This document shows, one piece after another, positions 26,141 to 37,384 of a stretch of DNA of 64,000 nt. The position numbers and the translations under genes are program-made. The stretch covers positions 3,509,001-3,573,000 of the forward strand of contig NC_092611.1 in the NCBI RefSeq assembly GCF_047663525.1, in the 5' to 3' direction. The notes below the pieces were generated by a model. The model made no database searches. It was not told the DNA's origin and saw only the letters and a list, made by a program, of their open reading frames with translations. The first letter of the stretch is position 1. Every line of letters starts with the position of its first letter. Source of the DNA: Anas platyrhynchos. Its lineage: Eukaryota; Chordata; Aves; Anseriformes; Anatidae.

Positions 26141-26451
26141 GATGGGTATGACTGTGGTGGTGGGATGGGGATGGGTGCTGGGATGGGGATGTTCATGGTG
26201 CTGGGATGGTTGTGGTGCTGGGAGGGGTTTTGATGGGATGGGGATAGTGGTTGTGCTGGGATGTTGGTGGTGCTGGGAAGGGGATGGAGGTGGTTCTGGA
26301 AAGGGGATGTTCATGTTGCTGGGATGGGGACGGTGGTGGTGCTGGGATGGGGTTGATGCTGGGATGTTGGTGGTGCTGGGATGTTTGCAGTGTTGGGATG
26401 GGGATGGGGATGGTTCTGGGATGGGGATGTTCATGGTACTGTGATGGGGTT
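26141..26451 (+). repeat. G-rich minisatellite, about 14 diverged units
   Basis: Tandem units of about 17-24 bp are built on GTGCTGGGATGGGGATG, with internal variants GGTGGTGCTGGGA, GATGTTCATGGTGCTGGGA and GGTTCTGGGA. The plus strand is strongly G-rich and nearly free of C except in the GCTGGG core. Units differ by substitutions and by loss or gain of GGGATG blocks. The open frames across it on both strands give low-complexity peptides and are artefacts of the repeat. It ends about 16 bp before a CTCF-like site. Confidence 0.9.
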
Positions 26452-26467
26452 GCCCACGGGCCATGAA

Positions 26468-26482
26468 CCAAGAGGTGGCGCT
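26468..26482 (+). promoter_or_regulatory. CTCF-like binding motif
   Basis: CCAAGAGGTGGCGCT matches the CTCF core CCACYAGRKGGCGCT at 13 of 15 positions, including the full GGCGCT end. It lies 16 bp past the end of the G-rich minisatellite. This is motif evidence only. A vertebrate genome has many unbound matches of this quality. Confidence 0.45.
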
Positions 26483-26882
26483 GACAGACTGCCGTCCAGC
26501 AAAAATCACATTATTAGCTCCAGCAGCAGAGGAAAGCAGACAGATACCCAGCACAGACATATTTTTCTCTCTTATCTCCATGCACTCGGGCTGGACAAGG
26601 CATTCTCAGGCACTAATCTCGTATCTGTCCTGCATGGACTGCAGCGTCCCCGAGGAGGCAGTGAGCCACTGGGCTTAGGAGTGACACATGGCATGTGGCA
26701 CTTATCTCCCAGGTCTGAAGGCCACGGTCAAAGGCAGCTCTAATTAAATTAAATTGAGGGAACTATTTTTCTGGTAAAGAAAACATGATTGCTTTGCTGA
26801 ACAGTGGGGGTTAAGTGAAAATGAAGAATGCTTGCTGTGCAGAGGAGGGAATGCAGAATATTTCTTTGACCATTTCAGCCTG

Positions 26883-26909
26883 TTTTTTTTTTTTTTTTTT
26901 TTTTTTTTT
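26883..26909 (+). repeat. T27 homopolymer
   Basis: There are 27 consecutive T, followed by a GGGCGGGGGG patch. No retroposon body or target duplication could be recognised on either side. Confidence 0.95.
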
Positions 26910-27291
26910 GGGCGGGGGGTTATACCTAACCATCCTGATTTTTCTTTGGGGCATGTCTTGTGGAGAGGCAAACTTCTGACTGAGCCTCTGGTTTCAGGAG
27001 TTTCTTTTGGCTACTTGGCAGCTCCCAGCAGTTTTGCAGTTGAGTCTGTGGTGCACTTGAAGAAAAAGCACTTTTTTCAAAGAAAAACCAAAATCTACGC
27101 CAAGCTGCAAATGATGTCTGACAAGCAGGTGAATGCAGGTAAAAAAAACACCCTGGCACATTTTGGCTGCCTTTTCCTCAACATCTTAAAGCATTTCTGG
27201 TACTAGATATGAGTCACTGGAAATCCCCACTGTCTAGCGATGCTCTTCCGCTGGGGCTCTTCTTTCATACATCGTTTGGCTAATGATGGTG

Positions 27292-27440
27292 CAGCTTCAC
27301 GCATCACACCACAGAGTCCATATTCAGTCTTTCCAGTAAAAATAAATAAACAAATAAATAAAACAGCTTCACACATTGCACCACCACAGAGTCCATATTC
27401 AGTCTTTCCAGTAAATAAACAAACAAAGAAATAAATAAAT
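27292..27440 (+). repeat. 72-77 bp tandem duplication with (AAAT/AAAC)n tails
   Basis: Two head-to-tail copies, 27292-27363 and 27364-27440, each start with CAGCTTCAC. They share CCACAGAGTCCATATTCAG followed by TCTTTCCAGTAAA, and end in an A-rich AAATAAACAAATA-type tail. The second copy has a few substitutions and a short insertion. The near-identity suggests a recent duplication, probably by slippage at the A-rich tails. Confidence 0.92.
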
Positions 27441-28511
27441 TTTGGTAAATGAGAGGAAGAAAGGTACAGAGGACATTTGTTTTAGACAGCAAGAACAAGC
27501 ATTGCTGATGTGCTGCCTTGCAAAGAGCTCAACTTCTAGAGGGTATTACTCACATCTTTGCAGTTCAGATATTAATAGCCTGAGCTGTGTTTGCAGTTAG
27601 GAATGACTTAACTCCTTCCCCAGGAGCCTACATGGGAGAAAGTGGTGGATGTATTTCACATGGGCATCTGGACCAGGTTAAAATCCTCCTGGCTTCCGCA
27701 GGCTTGGAGGAGATCAGAGCCAAGCTGGAAACAGGAGGCTCACGTGGCCCTGTGCAGTGATACACCGCTATCTGCAGATGGGAAGGGTAAAACACAGGAT
27801 CTCCTGCCTCCCTGCATCGTGCGCAGCCATGGAAAAACACAACTCCAACAAGAAGGTGGGTGGATTTATACCAAAAGGTGTGCATCTCCTCTATTGAAAT
27901 TAATAGGGTGAAACACTGGGCAGTGTAACTCCGTCAGCAAAACACCTATTTTATTTTTGAGGCTGAATTCATGTCATCAATGGGTAAAAGAGTCAAAGCT
28001 GCATCTCAGATGAAGACTATACAAGGATGATTGAGAGGAGAAAACCCCTAACAAGTGGGTCCGCAGGGCAAATAGAAACAAATACCCCTTTATGTCAAAG
28101 ATTTGGGGGAATGTTAAGGCTTGAGGAAATTTTGGATAAAGCAGCAGAAAATTAAACTTGTACACAGAGCAAATTCCCAAAAAAGCCTAATGGAAGGAGG
28201 AATTTTGAGTGGCAGAGTTGGGCTTGGAGATGGCCATTCAAAGCTTTGAGAGCCTGACCTTACAACCCCTGTGCTTTTTTCTGACCATGCAACATTGGTT
28301 TCTGTGTATCCTGGCTCAACTACAAGTTTTCTGCTTACAAATCCTGAAGAAATCACTAGGCATCCAGACCAGTTTGAGCAGGAGGGACACCTCGTCCCCC
28401 AGGGCTGGGCCTCAGGTGGCTGGCAAGGAGAATTCTCAGCCATGGAGGCTGGAGAATCTTTTGAGGACATCATGGGGCTTAATATAATGTTTTCCATGAC
28501 ACTGTAGTATT

Positions 28512-28560
28512 TTAAGATCCTGGATGAATATTAAGACCCTGGATGGGCATTAAAACCGTG
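28512..28560 (+). repeat. 19-bp tandem repeat, 2.5 units
   Basis: TTAAGATCCTGGATGAATA (28512-28530) is followed by TTAAGACCCTGGATGGGCA (28531-28549) and a partial third unit TTAAAACCGTG (28550-28560). It is a short local duplication with no recognised function. Confidence 0.85.
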
Positions 28561-28889
28561 TGCAACCCTTGTGCCTGGGATAGGAACAAGCTTTGGGGCA
28601 CACTGGTGTGCAAGCAAAGGTGCCACCCTCATAGGTGTGGGGTGAAGGAGGGATCACACCATTAGATGCTGAGATGACATTATGGTTATACTGGAGGGGA
28701 GAATGAAACTCAGCTTCAGGACAGACATTAGCAGTAACTGTGAGCTCTCCTTACCCAGCATCAGCCTAATGGGTACAAATCTGCCAATTAAGTGCTGATT
28801 AAGGTTCATCTTTAAACACGTCCTCCCTACTCAGCAAAGCGCTTGCATGCATTTAGCTATTAGCGATAGGCTGTTTGGTCAAGGTCATT

Positions 28890-28990
28890 GTCCCTTTCAT
28901 CTAAAGGATCTCAAAGCACTTGATGAAACTCCACTGCCTTTCTCTGTGGTAGGTAAAGGCTATAATGTTATTTTAATATCATGAACCTAA
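28890..28990. repeat. Possible ancient L3/CR1-like or MIR-like repeat tail
   Basis: The stretch at 28896-28920 (a CTTTCATCTAAAGGATCTC-like string followed by AAAGCACT) and the GTGGTAGGTAAAGGCTATAATGTTAT-like text at 28948-28973 resemble the 3' ends of old amniote LINE/SINE families. In those ends a CTCAAAGCACTTTACAAA block is followed by GAGGTAGGTAAGTATTAT. The match is by eye, short and diverged, and orientation and family are uncertain. Confidence 0.35.
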
Positions 28991-31900
28991 TTTATAAGGA
29001 TAAATTACAGTGGGAGATAAAGAGCACATGGATCCATGTGGATAAAAATAAAAATCCATATTGCCCCATTATCTGGCATTGGTTAAGCTTCTGCTTGTAT
29101 AAGTTTTTTTGGCTAATTTCTCTCCTTTTTCTTTTTAATGAAATGCTATTTATTTATAGCTAAACGCCAACTTTGAAGCTAGAGCCAAGCATTTGGGGAG
29201 CTGCTCAGATAGGGCTCTTGAAAAGGAGAATTATGTCTGTTTCAGATGTTTCCAGAACTTATTGTTTAAAGGCAGCAAGAACTATGACATTTCTCCCAAC
29301 GAGCTCTCCCTCCCCTCAGCGTTTCTACAGGACATGGGCAAAGCAGATGTCCCCAGAGCTGGGAGAAGTGGTGACAAGTGTGTGTGGGGGGGAAAGGCAT
29401 CAGGGAGGGGATCAGATGAAAGGGGATTTGAGGCAGGAAGCCTCAGAGGACAAGCACTGGTGCAGAGTTCCCTGGGAATGTCAGCCCAGCACTCACAAGA
29501 GTAGGAGATGCTCAGAGGTGACCAGAAGCTGTGTCAGATTTCGCCCCAAAAAGCCATCCTCCCAGTGGTCAAGACACTGGCCACCTTTTATGGTGTACCG
29601 TGGCATTCACTGGTGTGCTTCAAGTCTGTAAGATTCTTGCAAGCCAAAATAAAGCTTTTATTAGGCCAAGGCACAAGGGAGGGGAGTCAGCGTGCAGCCT
29701 TCTGGCACCATGGACAATGTCTTTGCCACATTTTCAGGTCTTTCTTTAATTAATTTCACCACTTCCCTTTGCAATGGAAAACCTTGTTTATTGTGGGCCT
29801 TCAAACACCTGCAGAGGAGTGGAAAGCAGGCAGGTTCCCATGGATGCAACAAATCACACTGCATCTGGGATAGCACTTGCTGCATGCCCATCCTTCCAGG
29901 TGACAACATTTCAAGCCAAACCCAAGACAGATGACAGCACACACCGACCTGGGGAAACCCAGGGCTGCATTTCCCTCCACAGTCCTCGCATGGGGCTCAC
30001 CCCGTTTCAGTGACCTTCACACTTACAAGCAATAAGGGGGCAGCTATTTTTGGTCGCTTGTCCAATAACCAAACCATCCACATGGCCCTGGGAAGCTCTT
30101 TGCCTGGAACCACCGCCTGTTGGCAAAGAGACGAAGGGATTATTGAATTGCTGGATTTTTCCATGGCTCCTGCTCTGCTGCCTGAATTACATCATGCCCT
30201 CCTGACCCGCGATAAGGCAAAAGGCAGAGGAGCCTGACAGAGAGCCTTTGATAGTGCGGGGGGACATTGGCTTGCCTCCAAAGATGATTGCAAGCAGCAC
30301 ATACCTTCATTGCATCACATTCGCCAAGCAATTCCTCGAGGGTGATATAACTTCCTCCAGCAAGAGAGGCTCGTGCGGGGCTGAGCCGGAGACAAGCTGG
30401 GGCTCTATCTCAGAGAACAGCGGGTTTTTTGAGGGAGGAGAGGGGGAAGATGCAGGACACATCCTCCCGGTTACGTGTGTGGAGCAACCCGGACAGATCA
30501 GACATTATTTAGCAATCTCCTGGGAAATAAGGCATTTTGCTGCCCCTTGATAGACTCCCCATTCTTAACCTATTCCTCTCTGCCCTTATGATTACAAACA
30601 CAAATCACATGGCATGTTTTCCCCAGGAGCTTTAAAGAAGCATATCCATTTGGCCAACTAGGTGTCCTTACATAAGCAAATAGCCTACAGAGTCTGGGGC
30701 TGGAGGGCAGTAGTTGAGGCTCCCAGAAGCAGCTAGGCTGCTCTGGAGCAATGCAGCTACAGCAGACATTGCAGCTAACAGCACTCTTTCCCAAGGACTG
30801 TGAGGTTGACATCAACCTCAGGACAAAATCAGTCAAGACGGTGTGTAACATTTGAAAGGAGAGGCTGATAACATTGTATTCCCTGTGTCTACTTCCCATG
30901 AGCGCTCCCTACTCGTTTATTTTAGAGACATCACCTGTGCATCCCTGGAAAAATTTTTCCCAGTCTGTTGCCAGCACAGAGATGCCCACTTCTTTGGGAC
31001 ATGCTGACAGACAAAGCCTTTAAAGCCCAAAACAGGAGCAAAGCAGTGTGCTGCCCAGGGGAGAAGTGCCTCTGCAGCTGCTCTGGGAGTGCTCTGCCCA
31101 ATGCATTCATCCGACTGCAGCATTTTCTCCTTCAGTGGGACAGCACTGCTTCACCTTCCTCTGGTCCTTTCTTTGTCATTGCTGCATCCCACCGTTGCTT
31201 CTCAGCAGCTACAGTGAGGCAAGGTAATATTTAAAGATGAATGGCTATTTTTTATTTTTATATTTTTCCCCCCAAAGGTTCAAAGTTGCTCAAGTCAGGA
31301 ATATGTGGTAGGAGACCACCCACATCTGCAAGAACTAATTTCAGGAACAGGAGGGGGTAGATTGTGTTTCCCCACTACAGGTCCTTCTCCGTTCTCTCCT
31401 GTGGAGCAGACAAGAAGCACAGCATCCTGCCCTAGCCCTGCACCCCATCCTTCAGCCCCAGCCTGAGAGTCTGCCCTGTGGATCACAGCAACATCAGCCT
31501 CCCAGTTGCCTGCATCCACTCTTACCTCTCAGCTTTTACAGGTTAGACCAGAAGCCCCTTACAAGACAGAGCCTTTCCTAAAGCACGACTCTCTCTCCTA
31601 AATAGCATAGCATCTCTTCTAGCTTTTTCTGAAAGCATTTTTCCTTCCCAACCCTTCCTTGCACAGGAGAAGAGAGAGATCTGCTTTATGCAGACCCAGA
31701 CCCACCCATTCCCAGCACCTGCAGAGATGGGTGGTGGGGCTGAGACAAATTCAGCTAAATAGCTAAAGCTGTTAGCCCTTTCCCCTTGCCCACGCAACCA
31801 GCAGGTTGGGGGTGCTGCAGTGGGTGCTACCCCCACAGCCCTCAGCATCTCTGACACAGGCGATGTACAAGTGTTACAAATACTGATGGTTACAGGGATT

Positions 31901-32279
31901 CTTGCCTTTATTTTATGAAACGACATGGAGAAAAGTTTCCAAAGCAGAGCTGCAGTGTTTGTAAACAACTCATGCAGCAAAACATGCCCAAAGCCAAGCT
32001 TTTTATCCTATATCCACCATGCCATGTTGGGCAAGAGGAGGGAACAGGGGGGTCCAGTCCTGTTTGAAGTGCAAATCTAAGCTCACCCTTCACTCGGGAG
32101 CCATTAGCAATGTGTCCGTAATGCTCTAAGATCTCCAGTTGTCCCCCTGGAAATCTGAAAGCTATTAGCACGCTTGAGAAAGGGAGGTAAATGAAAATGT
32201 GTTTGCCAGTTTCACCAGATGTGAGGCCAGTGTCATGGACAGATTTTATTATTCTATAAATACCAGGGGCAGAAGGTTG

Positions 32280-32690
32280 TTATTAGCCACTCAGTAATTA
32301 ATACAATGTGCAATGGCCTCAGACATGGCCCACCACTTAATGTCCAATTAATAGCGTGCTGCCCTCCTGAGCACGTGTTAAACTCCACAGATGTTGCACA
32401 AAGTCGGAAGAAATGTAGGCATCAGGCAGAAGTATCCTCGACTGCAATCCTGAGCTCAGAAGACAAGATTATCGGAAAACAGATGATGTTAAATACTGCA
32501 GACATCAAAGCCTGCATGAACACATTTCTGCACATATTCAATATGCATGCAAGGAATGCCTAATGCGAATGCACAGACCAGATATCTGTGTATTAAGAGG
32601 CAGCTAAGTGAACAAATCCCAGATTTGCAGATACCCATTGCATGCTAATAAGCTGCTTTCATGCACTATTAGCATAGCTGAAAGCTCCAA
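32280..32690. promoter_or_regulatory. Candidate enhancer-like block with homeodomain-type motifs
   Basis: TAATTA cores occur at 32295-32300 and 32347-32352 (CAATTAATAG context). An E-box CACGTG lies at 32372-32377 and ATGCATGCAA at 32541-32550. A perfect 9-bp inverted repeat ATGCTAATA/TATTAGCAT occupies 32642-32650 and 32667-32675. The block is free of simple repeats. An enhancer role is inferred only from motif clustering. Confidence 0.3.
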
Positions 32691-34161
32691 AACATCTGCA
32701 TGTCCAAGGGCACTGCCTTCTGATGCTGAAAGCCACTGCTTGCTGCAGCACAAGATGTGAAAATGTTCTGCTAACTCGGACTGATGCTGTCGTAAAAGCA
32801 TTGAAACCATTTTATTAATGGGTGCTCTTGTTCCTCTTCCAGCAAGCCAGGGAAATATCTGAAGCTGGAGGTTTGTAGCAGTGCTCCAGAAAGTAAAGAC
32901 TGATGGATTTTCAAAGCAAGCCAAAGGGTAATTTGAGATTTGGATATTTGGATGCTAGCACGAAGGTGGCTGGGGTGGTGCTGAGCTCCTGCTGAACAGG
33001 GCTAATGCCAGGGTGGTAAGAGAGCTCACGAGTGGTATGTGAAGGGAAAGCTATTCCCACAGCAGTTCAGATGTGCTGGCATGAAAAAATGGGATAAGTA
33101 CCTCGCCCTGATATGGGAAATCAGGAGCTTTCATTACCGGCTGTATGGAAAAGCCCAGTGTGGAGCATGATAAATTGATTACGTGCTGTGCTTGCCAGCA
33201 GTAGCAGGCATGGGACCCAGTGCCCTAGCACGTCACCTTCTGCCCTGTATTATTGTGCTCTTGAAGCTGCCGTGATCAAAATGAATGGTTTTAGGAAAAT
33301 TAGGTGTTATTTGTGGTTGAAGCCACCTATTGCCTGCATCCTACCGAAGCCAGCATTTTACCCAGGGATATCCACGTGCCTGTGAGCTCTGGTGGGTCCC
33401 AGCTGCAATGTCAGCACCCACCAGGAACTTGCTCCTCTGCTTATTGATATAAGTCATTAACAACATTTCCTGAGGATAGATAAGATCTGCTACCAATGAT
33501 GAGCACTGTTTAACTCAATTAATTGTCTGCTGCTGGCCAGAGCTGGGGTTTTGGAGCCCTTTGTCCTTCCCTGAGCAGCTTGGAGCATTGCTGCCACGCT
33601 GGCTAGAAAGGCTGAGAGGTGGGAGTCAGCAGACAACAGCAGAACAAGCAAACAGTAAAACCATTGCCACTGTTGCTTTCCAACCTAGTGCATAATAAAT
33701 GTGAGCACATACACCTACGGAATCCAGAATAACTCTGGAGAGGAACCAGCCATCCTCACATAATGCCAAGAGCCTCCAAAACCTACCTAGAGCCAGGGAC
33801 ACTTGACAAACCTCTACACTCATCTCTACCAACAACCCCACAGAGGCTCATGTTTTGATTCCCACTTGCAAATTTGGATCAAGTACAGCTATTTGCTGTG
33901 AGATGTCTCTCCCACATGTGCCCAAAGCAGGAGGCAGCAGCCAGGGCTCAGTACATACTGGCATTATCCTCTTTGAGCTTGGCCTGAAGTGTAAATGCAT
34001 CCAGAAAGGTGGTGGCTTGGAGCTTAGTCCTAGCTGTGTTATCTGAGCCTCTTACCTAAGCAGCCTTTCTCTTTTTACATCACCTGCAACTTGCACAGGC
34101 CCTCTGCATGCAAATATCAGCTCAGAAAGTTTTAATGTAGATTAAGAGCAAAGAAAGAGCA

Positions 34162-34197
34162 TGGGGCTGGGGGGGGTGGGGGGGGGGGGTGGGGGTC
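34162..34197 (+). other. G-run cluster, G-quadruplex-forming sequence
   Basis: Runs of 4, 8, 12 and 5 G are separated by single CT, T or T spacers, followed by TCGGC. The pattern meets the usual four-run G3+ rule with loops of 1-2 nt, the most stable class in vitro. It sits alone in otherwise ordinary DNA, not next to a CpG-rich patch. Confidence 0.75.
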
Positions 34198-35742
34198 GGC
34201 TTCTAATGGTTTGTAGTGAAGAGGCTTTAAAACTGCTGGCTTTGGGGGCACAAAACCCTACCTTCATCCACATGCCCATCACCCTGCACACGGACATCGG
34301 CTCACAGGTTGCTCACACCCCTGCGATGGCTTTTTGGCTCCAGCCTCCCAGTGCCGAGGTGGGAGAGAGCGTAAGTTGCAATGCAGCTTGCTCAAGTGAT
34401 TTATTTTATTACATGTGTGTAAAAGAGTCTTGGCGCTTCACAAAGGGGTCACTGCCAACTTCAGGCTAGCCAGGCTATACCCTGGTGTAAAATGAAATGG
34501 ATGAACAAGAACATTTTTCCATAATAACAGAGTGAGAGATGCAAGCGATACTCCTCAAACATCCATCCTTAATTCCTTGACCTTTGAGCAGTCTGGCAGC
34601 TGGCCCCTGTGATGAGTAGAGGTGATAAAAGTGCTTGCCAAGGCCTTGTTTCCCAGCTCCAGCTGGACCATCCAGCCACAAGTACTTGCATCCCCCCCCC
34701 CAGGACCATGCAAGAGCCATTTCCAAGCCAATCCCACACGCAGCACTGGGACAAGCTGGGTGGCACCTCTTCAGCAGGGTCAAGGCAGGTGCCACTATGT
34801 GTGATACGCATGCTGAAGCATCCGCTGTGTCTCTCCTTCCTTGCTGGACACTCAGCTTTTTCTAAAAATAAAATAGAGCGTCTACTGAAAGCTTTAGCTC
34901 TGAGTCTAAAACTCCTAAAACAACTCATAAAGCTTACAAATTGTTTGACAGATGAGACCAGCCAGGTCACCAAGGGGTTGCAGAAGAGCATACAAAGCCA
35001 TGCACACTGAAGTCTTCGAGTGCAAGGAGGAAAATATCTGTCACTGTGATAGCACAATAACCTGAGCTGTGTCAGGCCCAGCATACCCTATGGGGTTCCT
35101 CCGATCCCCTCTGCATTCAGCAGAGCCGGCTCTCAGCAGTGCCCCGATGCATTCCCTCCTCTTGTTTACATCCCTCAAACATTTTTGGGCTGCTCTCATA
35201 TCCTGGGGTAGTCTCTGTGTCACCGAACTATAGGGATGCAGCTCTTGTCAGCAGGGCTGAGAACAGGGTTATGGTCCCTCAGGAGGCTCCTGCTCCCGGT
35301 TCTTGGAGGTCTTGGGGTGAAAAGCCACTGGAAATTGAGATTTATCATCCAGAACATGGAGGATTTGGGCAAATATATGTTGTCGCTTGTTCTGCTTGGA
35401 CAGCTTTTACAGTAAGGGGATTTTAACCTGTTCCTAAGAGGTGCTGCTCCAGCTGATAATAAGTAGCCCATTCATTATTCAGCCTAATTGCACTGAGCTG
35501 AGCCCACTGACAGAGAATTTCCCCTCTGCAAACTGGAGGTGCTGCGCTGCTGTGAGCCCTTCACTGCCTTACCCTTTTCTTTTTTCCCTTGTTCCTGTGA
35601 TTTTCTCAAGTGCATGGATATAAAGACTACAAATGCCATATAAGAACCCTCCTTTCACCCCACTGCGCTGCCAGCACTGCTGATCTCAAGCAGCTTCAGG
35701 GCTGTAGCATGGTGGTAGCAGGGCCAGAAGCTGGCAGGCACT

Positions 35743-35779
35743 TTCTCTTCTCTCTCTCTCTCTCTTTTTTTTTTTTTTT
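35743..35779 (+). repeat. (TC)n-T15 homopyrimidine tract
   Basis: TCTC units run into about 15 T, all pyrimidine on the plus strand. Confidence 0.95.
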
Positions 35780-36889
35780 CTGGCAAGATGCATCCATCCC
35801 CCAGGCCACAAGGCTGGGAGCAGCATAAGGATCCTGCAGGCAGAGTAGACCCCAGGGGAGGGAGGCACTGGGATGCGCCGAGGTTATCTCTTTAACAGGT
35901 TTCTCCTGTCCTCCAAACATATGTGCGGTAACACATCTCTGGAAAATATGTGAGTGGGTGAGTTTGGACTCGTCTCTCTCCCAGATGGGACATTACACAG
36001 CCCACATCACAAAACCATCAGACGTGGTTTGACAGAGCTGCCAGCACCCCCATCCCTTTATCAGAGGCCCAGAAATGTCCATATGATCGCTCCTCTCCCC
36101 CAAACCTCCTTTTTGCTCTCATTTGCAAGCAGGAAATGTGTTGGCAAAAGGGTCTGGCCAGAGCAGAAAAAAAAAATAATAAATTAAATGAGAGGGAGGA
36201 ACAAAGTTTCAAAAGGAGAATGTGGAAGAGATGAGTCTTGGGGTGGCCTGGGGGTGAATTATCACTGAGCATGCAGCATCAAAGCTGGCACCCTAAAGGG
36301 CACACATATCTGTGCTCACACCCCCAGGACAGCAAAAAACAGCTGGTTTTGCCCCATTTTCCAAGAAGAGCTATGCACTTCTGCTGAAGGGCTGTTTCAC
36401 AGCATCCTCCCCGTCCCCTCCTGTTACTGATACAGCACAGGGAGATGCTCACAGGCTGCACAGCCCCAGCAAGTCCTAGCAGCATCCTTAAGATGGAGAG
36501 AACTCACTTTTGGCTTTAAACACCACGTAACCCAGGCTTTTTAGGGCTGTTGCTTAATATTAAGCACTCAGCAAACTGAGCCAATTTGCATCTGCGAAGG
36601 AGGAAGGCTTTGCTAAGACTGAAGTGACATCTGAATTCAACAGCCCACAGCTGGGAAGCATTTCACCAGCTCCAGAGATTGTTCTGGTGTAAAGAGCTAT
36701 TTCCCTGCAAACAACCGAGCGTAATTCTTAGGAAAACCATCTGAGTCCTTGGCCTTAGCTCAAAACACATTAGAAAATCAAAAGCATTTATTTTATCCAA
36801 TTTTTCTCCTGAGCTTTGTTCAATACTATCCAGAACAAGTGCGCTTAATAGACCTTGCCTTCTGACTGCAGACACCTTTCATAGCTTTG

Positions 36890-37080
36890 CTTTTTCATCA
36901 CATATGAACTTAGATATTCATCATCTGAAATCCAGTTAGTAACATACTCTCATTCACTAGTCCCAGATTTGCATTTTGTCCACTGTTTCTTAATTAATTT
37001 AGTATGTCAGGGCTTATAAATCACTAAATTCATTAACTGTTCACATTTCATTTTACGCCCCAAAATCTCAAAGTAGCAGA
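36890..37080. promoter_or_regulatory. Candidate conserved AT-rich block
   Basis: It holds ATTTGCATTTTG at 36968-36979 (octamer-like), TTAATTAA at 36990-36997, TATAAATCACTAAATTCATTAA near 37015-37036 and TCACATTTCATTTTACG near 37041-37057. It has no simple repeats or CpG. Function is inferred from motif clustering only. Confidence 0.22.
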
Positions 37081-37340
37081 GACAACTTATAACCTACCAG
37101 GGATGGTGGCATAGGGAACAATCTCTCATATTAAGGTTTGCTGTGTTTGTAAGGTGTTCAGATTTGCTAAGACATGGCAGATTTTGTGGAGGCTGGTGGG
37201 GAGACAGGAAGAAAACTTTGCATTCACAGACTGAACTTACAATTTTGACAAAATTTGGCGAAAAAAGAGTCCAGACAATCTAATCCCTGTCTTCTTGTTT
37301 TCCAAAAGGATGTTTGGGTGTTGGTTTGTTGTTTCTTTTT

Positions 37341-37384
37341 GTTTTGTTTTGTTTTGTTGTGTGTGTGTGTTTGTTTGTTTGTTT
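37341..37384 (+). repeat. Compound (GTTTT)n-(GT)n-(GTTT)n microsatellite
   Basis: Three GTTTT units, about seven GT units, then three GTTT units follow one another. Confidence 0.93.

Larger units (their letters stand above)
26483..34161. other. Unique non-coding DNA
   Basis: No gene was recognised. It contains T27 at 26883, the duplication at 27292-27440, the 19-bp repeat at 28512, a possible ancient-repeat tail near 28900 and the block at 32280-32690. A 152-codon frame at 29173-29631 has a pyrimidine tract plus CAG at 29306-29320, but no donor or family match, so it is not called an exon. Confidence 0.65.

Noticed and set aside
29306..29320. Pyrimidine tract plus CAG before a 29.3-29.5 kb open frame
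   Set aside because: There is no matching donor, no family resemblance, and the frame is open on alternative phases as well.
34108..34115. Octamer ATGCAAAT
   Set aside because: A single 8-mer is expected by chance in 64 kb and no partner motifs surround it.
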